64,000 nucleotides of DNA. Source: Melitaea cinxia. Taxonomy: Eukaryota > Arthropoda > Insecta > Lepidoptera > Nymphalidae. How positions within the stretch are numbered: position 1 is the first letter of the stretch; each line of letters starts with the position of its first letter. The stretch lies in assembly GCF_905220565.1 (NCBI RefSeq), contig NC_059395.1, positions 18,765,289 to 18,829,288 of the forward strand, read 5' to 3'. Made by a program: the position numbers and the translations under genes. This document shows positions 1-15,000 of this stretch, in pieces. Below the pieces are notes generated by a model. The model was not told the DNA's origin and ran no database searches. It saw nothing but the letters and a program-made list of their open reading frames with translations.

Positions 1-1656
1 ATATCAATGAAACATGTTACAGAGTCAATAATTTATATTTAATTTTCATCATTATAATCTAAACAAATTAAAATACATTCTAATTTTATAAAAAAAGCGT
101 ATTAATCTAATCCCATCAAAAACATTTTTACAATATCGCTAATAATAATAATTATTTTTATATTATGTATTACAGGCATAAAACTAAGATAAACAGTGTA
201 AATTAGCTATTTTCAAATGTATTATATAAAACAGATTGTGAGCAATTTGTTAAGAAATAAAAATAAGTTAGCACGGACCATAGCACTAATAAAAGATGTT
301 ATTATATACTTCATTAAAATGTACATTTTTCCGTAATTCAATGCAGTTCACAAGCGTATTTTACATAGGTGTGGTGTTTAATAACTTATTGTTAATAATA
401 ACCCACTTCATATTTGCAACAACCTCAGTCGATCCACCTTTTTAACACAATATGCAATAACAAGTTTTCAAGTCGATTACATGGATATAACTATAATTTG
501 TGACATCATTATGACCATTGTATAGATTTGAACACTATTTGCTTTTGCTCACAATAGATATTATTATAACATGATTCAATAATAATTTGTCGAAGTGGAG
601 CGGTGTTATTGAATGGCGTAGTCATTATAACTAAAACTCCTTAAATGAAGAAAAAAAATATACATAATTTTAATAAATAAAATTAAACGCATTTTGTTAA
701 AAAGTTACCGCAAGCTGTAATTTAAAAGGTTTACCAATAACAAAAATTTACTTTTTATAGACACCTGAACAATAGGGAAATCTTCACTCCTTAAATCGAA
801 CCTAATTATTAAAATTTTATTCTTTAATATATTATTTTTAATCATAATAATAAAAATTAGAAAGTATTTTCTAAAAGGATATGTAAAAAATTGACTTATC
901 AAAATGATAAAAGTAAATCGGGTAGTAAATCACAACCCTTATTTTAGTAATTATGGCAATGAAACATTACATAGTATAAGTTTTATAAATTTTCGTATTA
1001 AAGTACCGCGACATACTTATTGAAGAAAGAATGGCGAGACATAGACAAGACTAGACCGAATTCTACTGATAAAGAGTATCATCAATTTATTACAATTTTG
1101 GTAACCTGCTAAACTTGTACTATTTTTCACTGATCTCTATTGAGATACACACTTAACGCAGTAAGAGTATAAACATGGCTCATCGTCAGTGTATAATTTC
1201 TTTTTTTATATTTGGCACTGTATAAATTCATACTACGTCAATTATTCTAAAAATAAAAACTTAAACATTGTTTCTGGCATGTTATTAGTTACATAACTAA
1301 ACATGCATTAAAATCATCTCATTCAAATTAAGAACTAAAAATTAACTATAACATTTAAAGTGTAATAAGAAAGAAACAAATTATTTCAACAACATTCCTG
1401 TAAAGTGTTTAAGCTCGAGAAGAATCTCTCAATTTGAGGCAAACTACAAGCAGATTACTGTTGTCAAAATACAAATGTATTATAAACTAACTGTGTACTA
1501 ACAAAGTGTGGCGTGTTGAATTTTTTTTTTGTGACTTAAAACTTTTAATTACACGACAATTTAAAAATTCGAATAATTTAAGGAGAAGATAAAAGTATGC
1601 AGTGCTTGTTCTTATAGCATGCCGAGTGCACGAACATGTAGTGACATTATTTTATA
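1..1656. other. AT-rich stretch, no gene recognised
   Basis: This lies beyond the 3' end of MVB12. The short open frames here (for example 705-902) are low complexity and resemble no known protein. I see no repeat family that recurs elsewhere in the window. Confidence 0.5.
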
Positions 1657-2004
1657 TAGTCGCTTCAGTCTGTAATATCCCACTACTGGGCATATGCCTC
1701 TTTCCTCATGTAGGAGAAGGATCAGAGCTTAATCCACCACGCTGCTCCAATGCGGGTTGGCGGATATTTTCCCTAATATGAGTAACGATCGCTATCAGGT
1801 GAACATGATAACAACCGGAACCGATGGCTTAACGTGCTTTCCGAGGCACGGTGGGGAGACCCACTAGGACTGCACAAACACCCAGACCACGGCAAACACC
1901 TGTATGGCCAATACAAATGTTTGTCATGTGCGGGGATCGAACCCGCAACCGCCAGCGCAACAGGCACAATCCATGGCTGTGATCGTTGCGCCAACGCGGC
2001 GTCG
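1657..2004 (-). mobile_element. tRNA-derived SINE (family A), full length
   Basis: Read on the minus strand, the copy starts with a tRNA-like head containing a B-box (GGTTCGATCCC) and ends in the tail GCCCAGTAGTGGGATATTAC. A 9-bp direct repeat TATTTTATA flanks it (1648-1656 and 2005-2013), as expected for a target-site duplication. It is closely related to the copies at 11997 and 33550. The open frames inside it are not genes. Confidence 0.85.
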
Positions 2005-2013
2005 TATTTTATA

Positions 2014-2303
2014 CCTTTACATTCATTTAATATTTACATATTTTATTAAAGTTTGCGATTTAATCTTATAAATATTAACCTTGAGGTGATATTGACACAA
2101 TATTTGTTTAATGCACATTATTTTTGAAACAAAATGTCATCAGTGTGCTTTATAGTGATTATATTGGGGCCGTGTATGGTAGGATTTTTATTTATTTTAA
2201 TTATTATTAAGAGATTTATTGATATTTGATATAATACTTTGACTATTATTGCACTGTTATTTAATACACTTTCGGATTGTTTAACTTGTTACGTTAAAGT
2301 ACC

Positions 2304-2380
<77 letters not shown>

Positions 2381-3039
2381 AAATTATTTAACCTTGCTCT
2401 GGTACTATGTATAAAGCCAGTATTCTAAACGAAATAAAAATTTTATTTGTCTGATCAGTCAATTGAATAATTTATTTTAAAATTTCCAAATTATTTCCAT
2501 AATTCATTCAAGTCCGTATGCAATGACTTACACCTTGATCCCTTCTTAACAATTATATCAGTCTTAGTCACCACGCGGCGTCGAATCAAGGCCTCGCTAC
2601 ATTCTCCCTGTTCACACTTTGAAACCTTATTATGATATTTAATGAAGGCCTTTATGAAAAGTAAGTAAATAAATATTATGTCAAAATTACAAAAAAAAAA
2701 AAAAAAAAAAAAACTGTAGAATAAGGTGTAAATATTATTTTTATTCAGCCACGTTTATCGATCGTTTAGCTCAATAATCTAAGATAATTTCGAATAAAAT
2801 TTTATAACTCATTATCAATTACAATTCAAACGTGAAACGAATTGTAGATTGAATTTCGAAGCAATTTAAGTTAGTTTAGTTAGATCTTGACCCTACCTAT
2901 CTATTGCTTAAATAGATATTGATAACTGTTTCGTTTTTATGATTTATACATAAATTTTCCTGCAAGGCATAAACAGTGCATATTGTTATATATTACAGAT
3001 ATATTTTGTCTTAATTTATTACTAATATTATATAAATAC
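2014..3039. other. MVB12 downstream region with TA microsatellite
   Basis: This holds a pure (TA)n tract at about 2309-2377 and a short A-run near 2692-2713. I recognise no gene. Confidence 0.5.
2309..2377. repeat. (TA)n microsatellite
   Basis: About 69 bp of uninterrupted TA dinucleotides. Confidence 0.95.
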
Positions 3040-3045
3040 TTTATT
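3040..3045 (-). terminator. Candidate MVB12 poly(A) signal
   Basis: AATAAA on the minus strand, about 43 nt after the MVB12 stop codon. It is the nearest canonical signal, but it was chosen by position alone. Confidence 0.5.
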
Positions 3046-3087
3046 TGTATTACGCATGCAGTTTTCGTTATCCGGGGTGTATAGAGA

Positions 3088-6000
3088 TCACGTCTGCCGC
3101 TCGACTGTGAAGTTGTAAGAGTAGTCGCGGTCGAGGTCGAAGCGAGAGCGTTGCTTGATCACCGGCAACTGCGTCTGAAAATTGTTTACAATAAGTATAG
3201 AAATTTATCTTAGCGTATATACTTCTTATTAGTACGTATTTTAATTTTAAAATTATCATAACATAGTCATGGTTTTGATATTACATGGTCATTTGAATTA
3301 ACAAAATATTGAAAAATAAAAATGATAATTTGGACCTTTTTATTTAACATTTATCGAAACTGCCTTTAAATAATATTCCACAAATACACGAAAACCATCA
3401 ACAATGAAATATATCATTTTCTATTTCAGAAGGCTTATTTTTTTTAATACAATAAACATTTAATATGTACTGTGTGGCTACGGTACTAAAGAATATAGCC
3501 ACCCCCTCTCTTCCCGTGGATGTCGTAAGAGGCGACAAAGGGATAACACAGTTCCGCTACCACCTTGGAACTTAAAAAGCCGACCGGTGGCGGGATAACC
3601 ATCCAACTGCTGGCTTTTAAATACACAGGCCGAAGACGGGCAGCAGCGTCTTCGGTGCGACAAAGCCAGTACTGCGATCACCAACCCGCTTGCCCAGCGT
3701 GGTGACTATGGGCAAAACACATGAGTTCACGTTATTTTTGGCGTAAACTTGTGGAGGCCTATGTCCAGCAGTGAACTTTATAGGCTGTAATGATGAAACA
3801 TTTAATATAATTATTATGTAATATTGTCGTCTCGCAAATTAGTTACAAATAAAGAAAGTCACCAGCGCATCACTGGGCAGGCCCCTCAGCTTGGAGTTGA
3901 GCAGGAAGGGCACGCCCTCCATGCCGCAGTAGCCGCCCAGCGTCTGGTAGTTGGCGAGCTTGGGCAGCGGCGCGGGGCCCTTCCGGCGGGGCGTGGGGGA
4001 CGCGGGGCGCGGGCTGCCCGGGGCGCCCGGGGGGGCCAGGGCGCCCGGGGGGCCCGGGGGCGCCGGGGACTTGCTCGGCGGCCGGGGCGCAGGCCGAGAC
4101 GGCTTCAAATTATACGCGGGGCTCAGCGCCTCGTAGTCATGCTCCGACGTGAACTCCTCGATCTTCGGGTAACTCGACGGAGATTTGAGGTTCAGATTGT
4201 TCAGCTCGGCTACGAGGGGCGATAACTTCGGCGGTCGATCCGGTACTGGCCTCAATCTGGAAAAATAATGCGCCGGTTATATTAAGAAGAGGATTCTGCA
4301 GATTATGATATTATGTTAACATTTTGATGTAACTCAAACGAATGAACACACATTCCTGGCTTAGGATTTAACTAGGATACCACCACCAAAAGACTTGTAT
4401 AGGTATTAGACAGCTTCTCTAAGAAAACTATTGCCAAAAAAAATTTTTATATTCAAACTCAAGCAATACAAAAAATGCAATGTTTTTTACAACATAGAAT
4501 GGTCTTTTTTTTTTAAGGTCGAATAAGAAAAGAAAAGCAAAAACATGATTGAATTGTAGATCATAATTATGTTTGATTGTTTATGGTTCGATGAAGCGTT
4601 TTTTCTTTCATATGTAATGTAATCATACTATCACTACAAGACATACATGCATGTTTTAAAACCAAACTAATATCAATATGCGATACCCCAAACAGCTGTC
4701 CAACCGCTTTTTGAATCGTTTGATAAGCGTTATTGACAATGAACTGAAAAATTATAATGCATATTACTTAATTGAATTATTTAAAGTTGACATTATTTAA
4801 TAAAGAATAACAAGTACATAAGTTCTTTAAACATTTGAAACACTTCAATATAATACTTAAAATAATTGTGTTTGCTCGCAAACGAAAAAAAAAGCCAACT
4901 GCTATTAATTACATCGACAAGCAATACAACGTAGGTCGACGAAAAATAGTCACGTAAATACGCGTTATTACATATAACTCCTAAAAGTACTTCAGACCTC
5001 AACAAAATTTAAATTTTAATGGGTGGCGTTCCCATGACACGCACCCCCTTTCGGTTAAAAAATACAATCGAATTTAGAACCTTCTACTTTTTTGGAAGAC
5101 ATTTGAAAAAAAAATTGTAGTTAAATAACTCACATTTACAATATTTTTTTTTTTTGTGTAAGTATTTCTTCTCTATATTTTTATAGTAAATCGTAAAAGC
5201 TTTTGTAGATCCCGAAAATTCTAGAAATAATTGTGTTTGCAGGCAAACGAAGAAAAACCGACTTCAATTACATCGACAAGTAATACAACGTAAGTAGACG
5301 AAAAAAATTAACAAAGACACTATGTAGTCATCACTACGATTTTCGAGAATTTCCTTCGACTTCTCTGGGATTCCATCATCAGATCCTGGTTTCCTTATCA
5401 TGGTACCAAACTAGGGATATCTCCTTTCTAACAAAAAAAGAATTATCAAAATCGGTTCATAAACGACGGAGTTATCCCCGAACATACATAAAAAAATATA
5501 TATGCGGTCGAATTCAGTAACCTCCTCCTTTTTTTGAAGTCGGTAAAAAAATAATGTGTGCCCCTTGCAAGGAGTTTCAACCAAGTGCAGAAAGGACAAG
5601 GAGTCTTTACAGAGTTTAACAAACAGGGAATGAAAGTTTGTACGGAGGCGACCTTATATACAATTTAATATTTAGTTAATATCTTTGAATAAACATCAAT
5701 CATAATTCTCTTATGTTGGCACTTAAGCTCAATTTCGTGAAGTTGTGATAAACGTACTTGTTAAGATAGATATTCTGAGACATTTTCATTTGACCATCCG
5801 CAGTACAGCGCGGTTAGTCAAGCATACATTCGCAATATCACAAACAGAAGATTTCATTTACTATATATTATTCTTATTATCATTTACTATTTGCACACCA
5901 AAACAAATGGAAATGGATTTCCAATTCACCAAATCGCTTCATCGACAGGCGGTCTTATTGCTAACACGGCGATAAACTTAAGAGTCAACGGTAAACTTTT

Positions 6001-9000
6001 AGACAGAGGACTAATAATTGTGTTTGCTCGCAAACGAAAAAAACAGACTTCTATTACATCGACGAGTAATACAACGTAGATCGACGAAAAACTAGTCAAG
6101 TAACTACGCGTTATCAAAGCTTACTCAAAAATGATGTGACCACATGACAAACATCAGCTTTCGATTAAATTAAAAATTATTAAAATCGGTACACCCAGTA
6201 AAAAGTTATGCGGTATAATACAACGTAGGTCGACGAAAAAAGCGTCAAGGAAAAACGCATTATTAGATATAACTTGAAAAGTAGTTGTTAGATCTCAAAT
6301 AAATTTAAATGGGACCAATTGACACACCACACACAACCACCTTTCGATTAAAAAAAATTGTCGAAATCGGTCCACACGGTCAAAAGTTCTGATGTAACAT
6401 ACAAAAAAAAAATACAGTCGAATTGAGAACCTCCTCCTTTTTTGGAAGTCGGTTAAAAAAACGAGCGTGCTTCAAACCACATGACTGAAGTAAAATTTCT
6501 TTAGCTCCATCTAACTTATATCTCCCTTTCAACTTCCATTCGCCACGGCCAATCACACTTTTCGCATTCACCAGTGTGATTGAATAAACAACAATAAATT
6601 GTATATAAACATTTCTTTTTTTTTTATGGCAACTGTACAGGAAAGTCAGTGCCAGAGTCAAAAATGTCATTACTCTATGGATTAGACCACAGAGTATAGT
6701 AATACTTATGATTAGACTTAATAAAGTTATCGAAGAAGTAAGTGCGTTTCTTTTTTAGCTGCGACTGAAACAAATTCAATTTTGCCTCAATTGATTAAAA
6801 TACAGCGGCGATCGTATTCTCACCATCGCGCAACCACAACCGTCTCCAAGTCAAGCGTGCATAAAGAAGTTTTACTTCAAAAGTGTGTTTTGTGATATTT
6901 TGCTCACCTTCTGGCCGCCTCGGGCGTGAGGTTGGTGACCACGTTCTCGTAGTCGTTGGGCTGGTGCGTGGGCGACGTGTCCGCGCTACCGCCGCTCACC
7001 TTGTAGCAAACCACCTTGCCGTTGATCTCACTAGAGAACATTATACACAATGAGTCAATTGAAAACCAAAATGATCAGTCCTCAGTCAGTGTTCGTCTGA
7101 TCAAGTACAGTTCAATCGTTCGCTTACGACTACCCCCGAAACAAAAATAAAAATGGTCAAATGTATAAAATGTACGAAAACTATTACAAAGAAACTACCT
7201 GGATTGCAGTGTGGCAAATGTAATAAGTGGTTACATGCGTTATGTGCCGGTCTTACTCCTAATCAATTGATCACCTTAAACTCCACCGAGGCTATTGACT
7301 GGAAGTGTAGAACTTGCGCGGAAGGTACTAAATCCAGACGTCTGTCATGTATCATGCCTGATCTCGAGGATGAAGGTGACGATAATACCGACCCAGAGTT
7401 TCTTATCCCAGACAACAATATAACGCAGCAAATATTACGGGAAATAAGAAATGAAATCAAGGGCATTGTTCAGTTTGAATTGCAACGTTCGCTTAAGTAC
7501 TACTCTGACAAGATAGACGACTATGAGGAGCGCATGAAATTATATGAAACCAGGATCAAAACGGTCGAAAATCAATATGGTGATTTGAAAAATAATCTCA
7601 AAAACATGTCCTTAAAATATGACGTCCTTGAGGGGAAGTGCAACCAATTAGAGCAAGCACAACTATCCCAACAGCTGGAAGTCTGCGGAGTCAAGGAAGC
7701 GGAACGGGAAGATACGATGGAAATAATAAAGAGAGTGGCATCTAAAATTAACACTGACATCTCCGACGTCATCAAAGCATATAGGAAGAGGGTACCAGCC
7801 CACAAGCGTACTGAATCGAAAAGGATTGAATCACCACCCAACCCCATTACTGTTATTCTGAGGAACGGTGTGCGTAGTGCTTGGCTGGAAGCGAGTAAAA
7901 AGGTAAAATTCTCAGCTCGTGATATAGGGACGGAAGGTGAACAAAATCTATATCTACGCGAGTCTTTAACACCGGCCACTGCATATCTCCTTTGGAAGAC
8001 AAAAGAAGAACTAAAGGTACGTCATGGCTTTAAATATGTATGGTGCAAGAATGGAACTGTCCTAGCGAGGAAATCCGAAAATGAGAAAATAATTTCTTTT
8101 CACTCTTTACAACAGCTGGATGTGCTTACTCGTAAACTAGAACAATTAAATTAAATTATTTATATTTTAATATTTGTACTATTAATATGTATTTCCTTTT
8201 GTTTAAAAAAAAATGGATGACTTAAATTGTGACTCGAAAGAATTAACTTGTATTAACTTTAACGATTTTACAAATCAATTACCGAATTACGGCAAACCGC
8301 TATTGTTATTTCATGTAAATATAAGATCTACCCTCAAAAACTTTGCTGAACTCGAATACATATTATTAAATTCCGATAAAACCATTCATTTGTTGATATT
8401 AACTGAAGCTAATATAAAAGAAGACTGCGTTAATATGTACGAACTCCCAGACTACTCAATGTACTACGAACTTCGGCAATACAGGAAAGGTGGAGGTTTA
8501 TTATTTTATGTTCACAATTCATTATCCTTCATTAGACATAGTGCTTCCTGTAAATACTTCGAATGTATTACTGGGGAGTTAATTCTAGACTTTAGTTATA
8601 AATTAGGAGTTTGTGCAGTCTATAGACCACCGGATTATAGTAAAGAAGGATTTATTAATGAACTTTTATCCCTTGTCTCAAAATATAACCCAAAAAATAA
8701 TTATGTTATTATTGGCGATATAAACTTAGACATTAAAAAATATAGCCCTATTACAAATCTTTACTTAAACTCCCTATCCGAATTAGGCTTTTACTCGGGT
8801 ATAAATCAATATACACGAATAGAAAAACGCACGGACATAATTTGTAAATCTTGTGTTGATCATGTTTTTATTAGAAATGTCACTAATTGTGAAATATATA
8901 CCGGCGTTGTAAAAATCGTTCTAGCCGATCACTGCATAACTTGTTGTGCGATCTTCGACGCGCGGCTCGGTACCGATGATTCACGCCTGCCTCAGCTGTT

Positions 9001-12000
9001 TACGAGAATAAATAATAACAATCTGCGAAGCAGGTTGTGCAGTGTTGACTGGAGCAAACCGCTTAGTTATAGTGACCCTAACGATATTTATAATTTTATT
9101 TACAAAGAATTTAGGAATGCATATGAAATGAGTAAATATTGTGTAGAATATAAAAGCAAAAGAAACACTTGTAAATGGGCAAACAAAAAGTTAAAGTATA
9201 TGTGTAAAAAACGGGACGAACTTTATAATATTTGGCGTGCGGATGAAAATAATACTGTAAAGAGATTATTATATAATTCGTATAGAAATAAAACAAACAA
9301 GTATACTCAGTTCATAAAAAATCGTAAAATTAAGAATGATATTTGTAAAAACTTTAAAAATCAACGAGAAATTTGGAAAATAGTTAATGATCTTACCGGA
9401 AAAATTGTTAAATGTATTGATGATGTAATTATTAAACATTTTAAGCAGGATCCGCTTAGTCTATCTAATAATTTTGCGACCGAATTTAACAATAATGTGA
9501 AAAGTATATGTATTGATTGTAATTTGAAAATGTTAAACTCAAACTCGTATGAAATAATACCAGAAACTTCAATCAGACTACAGCGAGCACGTGAAAAGGA
9601 TGTTAAACGTATAATTTTGCTTATAAGTGACAGAAAAAGTCCAGGTTATGACGGAATTAGGGCAAGCGATATAAAATATACCTCCTCACATCTAGTACCA
9701 GTCATTACTCACCTCATAAACCAATGTATAGCTACATCAATTTACCCGGATATTTTGAAAATTGGCGTAATTCGGCCAATTTATAAGAAGGGAAAGCGTG
9801 ACGATTATAATAATTACCGTCCCATCACTATTTTGTCATGTGTAGATAAAATTATAGAAAGGTACCTAGGGGATAAAATAAATAAATATTTAGCTCAACA
9901 TTCAATCATTAATAATAAACAATATGGTTTTCAAAAAAATAAAAGCACCACCGAACTACTAAGAAAATTTACTAATGAAGTTAATACGCATTTGGACAAA
10001 AAACTTCACGTGCTCGTTCTGCTCGTAGATTTTAGCAAAGCCTTTGATGTATTAAATTACAATATCTTATTCGATAAACTTTCGCGGGGTGGTATACAGG
10101 GTCCTTTACTGAAACTATTAAAAAATTATCATCATAACAGAAAAACCACAGTAAGCTTATCTAAACAATGGAGTAACTTAATACCAACCACACGGGGCAC
10201 AGCACAGGGCTCAATTATTGGCCCCACTGAGTACTTGTTATACGTAAACGACATGGTTAATATAATAAAGGAGGGCACTGTATACCAGTTCGCGGACGAC
10301 ACGTGTTTAGTGGTAGCTCAAAAAACAGTTAAACATGCCCAGGAAAAATTACAACATAATTTTAATCAATTATGTAAATGGGCACACGATGTGGGTCTGA
10401 TAATAAACGCACATAAAACGAAGATGATACACATTCACTCGTCACACAACCAGACAGACATCAGACCTACCATCGTGGCTCACAGCCACTCTTGTTTGCA
10501 CTCCTCATGCAGTCTAAATTGTTCGTGTGAAAATATTGAACAAGTGAAAACACATATGTACATAGGCTTAATAATCGATGACAGATTTACTTGGGGCCCG
10601 CATATAGATCACGTGTGCACAAAATTAAGATCCTTATTAAGCAAACTAAGTATACTCAAAGCCAAATTACCATACCAGACACTGCGGCTCCTATACGTGG
10701 CCTTGGCTGACTCGGTTATCGATTACGGTGTCAGTAGTTACGGTAGATCCTGCAGATCAAACTTGGAAAATATTTACAATTTACAGTTAAGATTATTAAA
10801 AACAATTGTACCTAAACGCATACTTAATAATTATAAGAACAACTATAGTCAGCTCTTTCGTCATTGTAATGTTATGAATATATATGATAAAGTTAAATTT
10901 TCTGTTCTAACCCAAATTAATAATACAACCTTGTTAAATGAAAAACTAAGACCTATAGGCTTACGTAAACTTGATTCAAACCTTAAATATCACCTACCAA
11001 AAACTAACAATAAGTATGGAAAGAGAACTGACGACTACTTAATACCCGAATATATTAACGAACTGCCCAGAGAACTGCAAGAAATGTATAAGAGTACCAC
11101 GAAAACCAAATCACGTTTAAAAAAATATTTTTTACAAAAATAAACTGAATTAACTGAGTGACTCCCTGTACCCAGATAAACCCGCGAGGTTTTCGTGGTA
11201 CTTAAATTTCAAATTAAAATGTATTTGTTATGTATTGGCCAATAAATTGAAAAAAAAAAAAAAAAAAAAAAATAAACCACGATCAATAATTACTTCATTC
11301 AACCACGCTCGCATGACACGTTTAAATGATCATTTTACAAACTAAAATTTTATGCGGTTTTCAATAAACTAATTAAAGTTTTTAATAATAGATTAAAAAC
11401 TATAATTAGTAATAGTTAATAATAGATTATATATATATATATATAATCTATCTATATATTAAATAAATAAATAAATATCATATAACATACACACACGGTC
11501 GTCTGTGTTCCTACGGTAAGCAACCTAATGCTTGTGTTACACGCTAACAGCCGACTGTTATAACTATACTATTTTATGATAAATATACATAGAAATAATA
11601 CATATATAAATATATAAATACAAATATTACACCCAGACTCACACGGGAATCGAACCCGCAACCAGCGGAACAGAAAGCAGGGCCACTACAAACTGCGCCA
11701 ACGGGCTACTAATTATACTAATTTTATTTAATATGAAGACCTGAACGAAACTCCACAGTTACTCTAAGAAAAAAAGGCAACTATTGTAAATTCAGTCACG
11801 TCTTGTGTCACATACAGTGCCACTTAATCCACACATTTCTATCATTAATGTAATCTTGAACCGAATAATATGCTTGACCTATGAAAAATTTCAAATTTTT
11901 CCCACAACTGGACTTGGTCAGCAATAGTTGTGTGTTTAGTGGTTCATTTTAAGCCAGAATGTGAGTTATACAAACTGTTAATTTCATAGTTACATACGCT

Positions 12001-15000
12001 TCAGCCTTTAATATCCCACTACTGGGCGTAGGCCTCTTTCCTCATGTAGGAGAAGGATCAGAGCTGCCACCACGCTGCTCCAATGCGGGTTGGCGGATTA
12101 TATTCCCTAATATGAGTAACGATCGCTATCAGGTGTACATGACAACAACCGGGACCGACGGCTTAACGTGCTCTCCGAGGCACGGTGGGGAGACCCACAA
12201 GGACTGCACAAACACCCAGACCACGGCAAACACCTGTATGGACAATACAAATGTTTGTCACGTGCGGGGATCGAACCCGCAACCGCCAGCGCAACAGGTA
12301 CAATCCATGGCTGTAACCTTTGCGCCAACGCGTCGTCATAGTTACATAACTAAGCGAATTACAAGCTAGGTTTATTTGGGAACCGTAAAATCAAAAACCT
12401 TTTTTAACTGTAGAATTAAGCGATTATTGACGTTGAAAACACCACTTGTAAACATTATTTAGTAATCTAGGCTAAAACTTTCTATATGGCATTAGTTTAT
12501 TAGAAAAGTTCCTAAGGAGCACTTAATATCAAGTATCACTAACGTTCGATTTTATTAGACTCTGCACGAGACCTCAGAGCGTCTTCAAATTAAGTAGCTC
12601 TTGAGAATGAGAGCTTTAGTAATTTTACCAATCTACATTGAGAGAGATTAGATAAAATATATTAGTGATCGGCGGATTCACTGCTCTACGTAATCAAAAT
12701 GTATTAAAATAACATAAACATTTTTAAGTCTTATGTACCTAAGTGTTGCCATTATCATAATTTTTGATGCAAATATCGTAAAAAATCTTAAGTTTAGAAA
12801 CAACAGACATCTTTTCTTTAAATACCGGACTACCACTCGCAACTACTCTAAAATTGGTGACATCATTCATTGTGCGGTAGTGGCAATGTAACATCAGATG
12901 CTACGGTCCTTTAAGTTGTTTTTGTTAGTGTGTGTATCAGCTCTGACACGCGACTATTTTACTCCTTGTGAAGTATTACCATGATATTTATAAACCATTC
13001 ATCGCTTTTTAGCAAGGCTCACTCTCAGGCAGACGGGATCTGTCCAGAGAGAGTCACTCTCAGGGCTACAGTAGGTAACGGCTCAGATGTCACTCATACG
13101 TCGTTTTTTTTTAATACCACGGACGTTTTACTGTTTCTCAAAGGAGGAAAGTCCAAATAGTCGTGGGGTGGGAGGGAGTGGGAATAGTAGCACAGAGCGC
13201 TTACCCGGCGAGCAAGAACCCCTGAGGAGCGCTCCGCATCTTGGAGCAGACGATGACGTCGGTGACGAGCGCGGAGGCGGCGGGCGCCAGGCGCGACACG
13301 TGCGTGCACAGGCGCCGCTTGCCCGCGCGCCCCGCCACGCTGTAGCCCGCCGGGATCGCCTCGCGCTCGCCCAGCACCAGCACGCCATCCATCACGTAGC
13401 CCGGCACGCCTACACGGAACATATCGTCCCATCATTTATCACACCAAAATACCAAAGAAAAGCTAAGCCAAGAGCTAGAGAGCAACAAAGGCATATTTTT
13501 GTCCTACAACCATAGATCAAGTAAAAAATATAGATAACGCACTTAGAACAAAAAAGTGAAGCCACTTTTTTAAATATGTGTGAGTGAGTGAAGTGTTGAC
13601 ACTTTTTAAAAAAAGTCCCTGAAAATTTTATTAAAAGGGATTAAACACAATTAATTTAATATGGGTATAATGGGTATGCGAAAATAAAAATCTGTTTATA
13701 GTTTTAAATATATTTACTCCTTTTTTCGCTTCAAATTGTTAAATAAATCTATTGCAGCCATGTTTTGATTTAATGAATTATATAAATCTGTGTCAATGAA
13801 AATTGTGTTTTTAAGTAATTGATGATTTCTCTGAAGGGCAAGTTCCTGTTTTAAAGACGTCTAACTCTTTAATTAAAAAAAATTAAATCATTACAGCAGT
13901 AATGATTTAATTTTTTTTTTAATAAAGTTCCTGTTTTTTTAACTTTTCTCTTAGTTTATTTTTTCTAGGTGTATCAAAGATTGAATCTTGGTTAACGACT
14001 GATTTTAGACTCATCCGGTAGGTCCTAGAACAAAAAGTACAACATTAAAATACGTAGTAGTAAGTAGTAGTATGTACATGATGGAATTCTGTGAAGTCCA
14101 CGTTTTGTACCATACATGTCAGCTTTATCAAAATGGTTTGAACGAATCACACTAGATGAGGATGACTGTCGTTGTAGTTCATTTCGGCTCAGTCGTACAG
14201 CAGCTACCTGAGGCAGGGCATAGCAGGAATTTCCTGCTCAAAATATGGAGCAGCCCGACTGGGGTAGTACCTCGACCTTACAGAAGATCACAGCTAAATA
14301 ATACTGTTTTCAAGCAGTATTGTGTTCCTGTTGGTGAGTAAGGTGAGCTCCTGGGGGATTGGGGATTGGGTCGGCAACGCGCTTGCGATGCTTCTGGTGT
14401 TGCAGGCGTCTATAAGCTACGGTAATCTCTTACCATCAGGTTAGCCGTACGCTTGTTTTGCCGACCTAGTGATATATAAAAATAAAAAAACCTATTCTTC
14501 TATTAAAATATTCGTTGGAAACCTAAAATCATGATATTTAGTAGTAAAATATAAGTAGTTAATTCACAAACAAACAGACAAAAACGAGTTAAAAATTCAT
14601 ATTTAGCTTGACTTCAATTTAGGTAAAACATAAAATCACACGATTAAAAAAAAACACAATAATGATGTCCACTTTCTACTTAATTATTTTTCTATGATTG
14701 CCTACAATTTACTTACCCACCTTTTGGGCTAATGGAAACAAGAATTACTGGTAACACTCCCTCGGTACGTCATTTCGGGACATGGAAATTATAAGTTCCG
14801 AATAACCTCAATATTATTTTGGAATAACAAAAAATATAAAGTTTTGTATATACTTACGTGTGAAACGATATTTCTTCAGACTTTTTGTTCACTTTGGTAT
14901 TGTTTTTGCACCATTTAATTACAAAAGAACGGCATTTTGTAGGCAAAGTTACTGTACGAGGCCCCGTGAGATACTGACGAAAATGAGCGTAGTTTGATGC

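Larger units (their letters stand above)
7075..11272 (+). mobile_element. Full-length non-LTR retrotransposon (CR1/Jockey group)
   Basis: Two adjacent intact ORFs are followed by a 3' UTR and a 23-nt A-run (11250-11272). The 5' UTR is only about 78 nt and begins near CAGTCCTCAGTCAGTGTTCG. It is antisense to MVB12 within intron 2, with its 5' end roughly 40 bp from the exon 3 acceptor. No exact target-site duplication is obvious. The PHD-type ORF1 plus endonuclease/RT ORF2 fits insect CR1/Daphne-like or Jockey-group elements; the exact clade is unresolved. Confidence 0.93.

Noticed and set aside
3824..4225. Plus-strand 133-aa frame rich in Arg, Gly and Ala
   Set aside because: It is the antisense shadow of MVB12 exon 4 in GC-rich DNA.
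7572..7979. Minus-strand 135-aa frame
   Set aside because: Shadow of the LINE ORF1.
7040..11300. Target-site duplication for the intact LINE
   Set aside because: AACCAAAATGATCA before and AACCACGATCA after the element are similar but not identical, so I did not call a duplication.
12112..12369. Open frames in SINE copies (also 1773-1994 and 33502-33810)
   Set aside because: They arise from the SINE consensus on either strand and have no protein-like features.
13087..13515. Plus-strand 142-aa frame
   Set aside because: Antisense of MVB12 exon 2; composition is due to local GC content.
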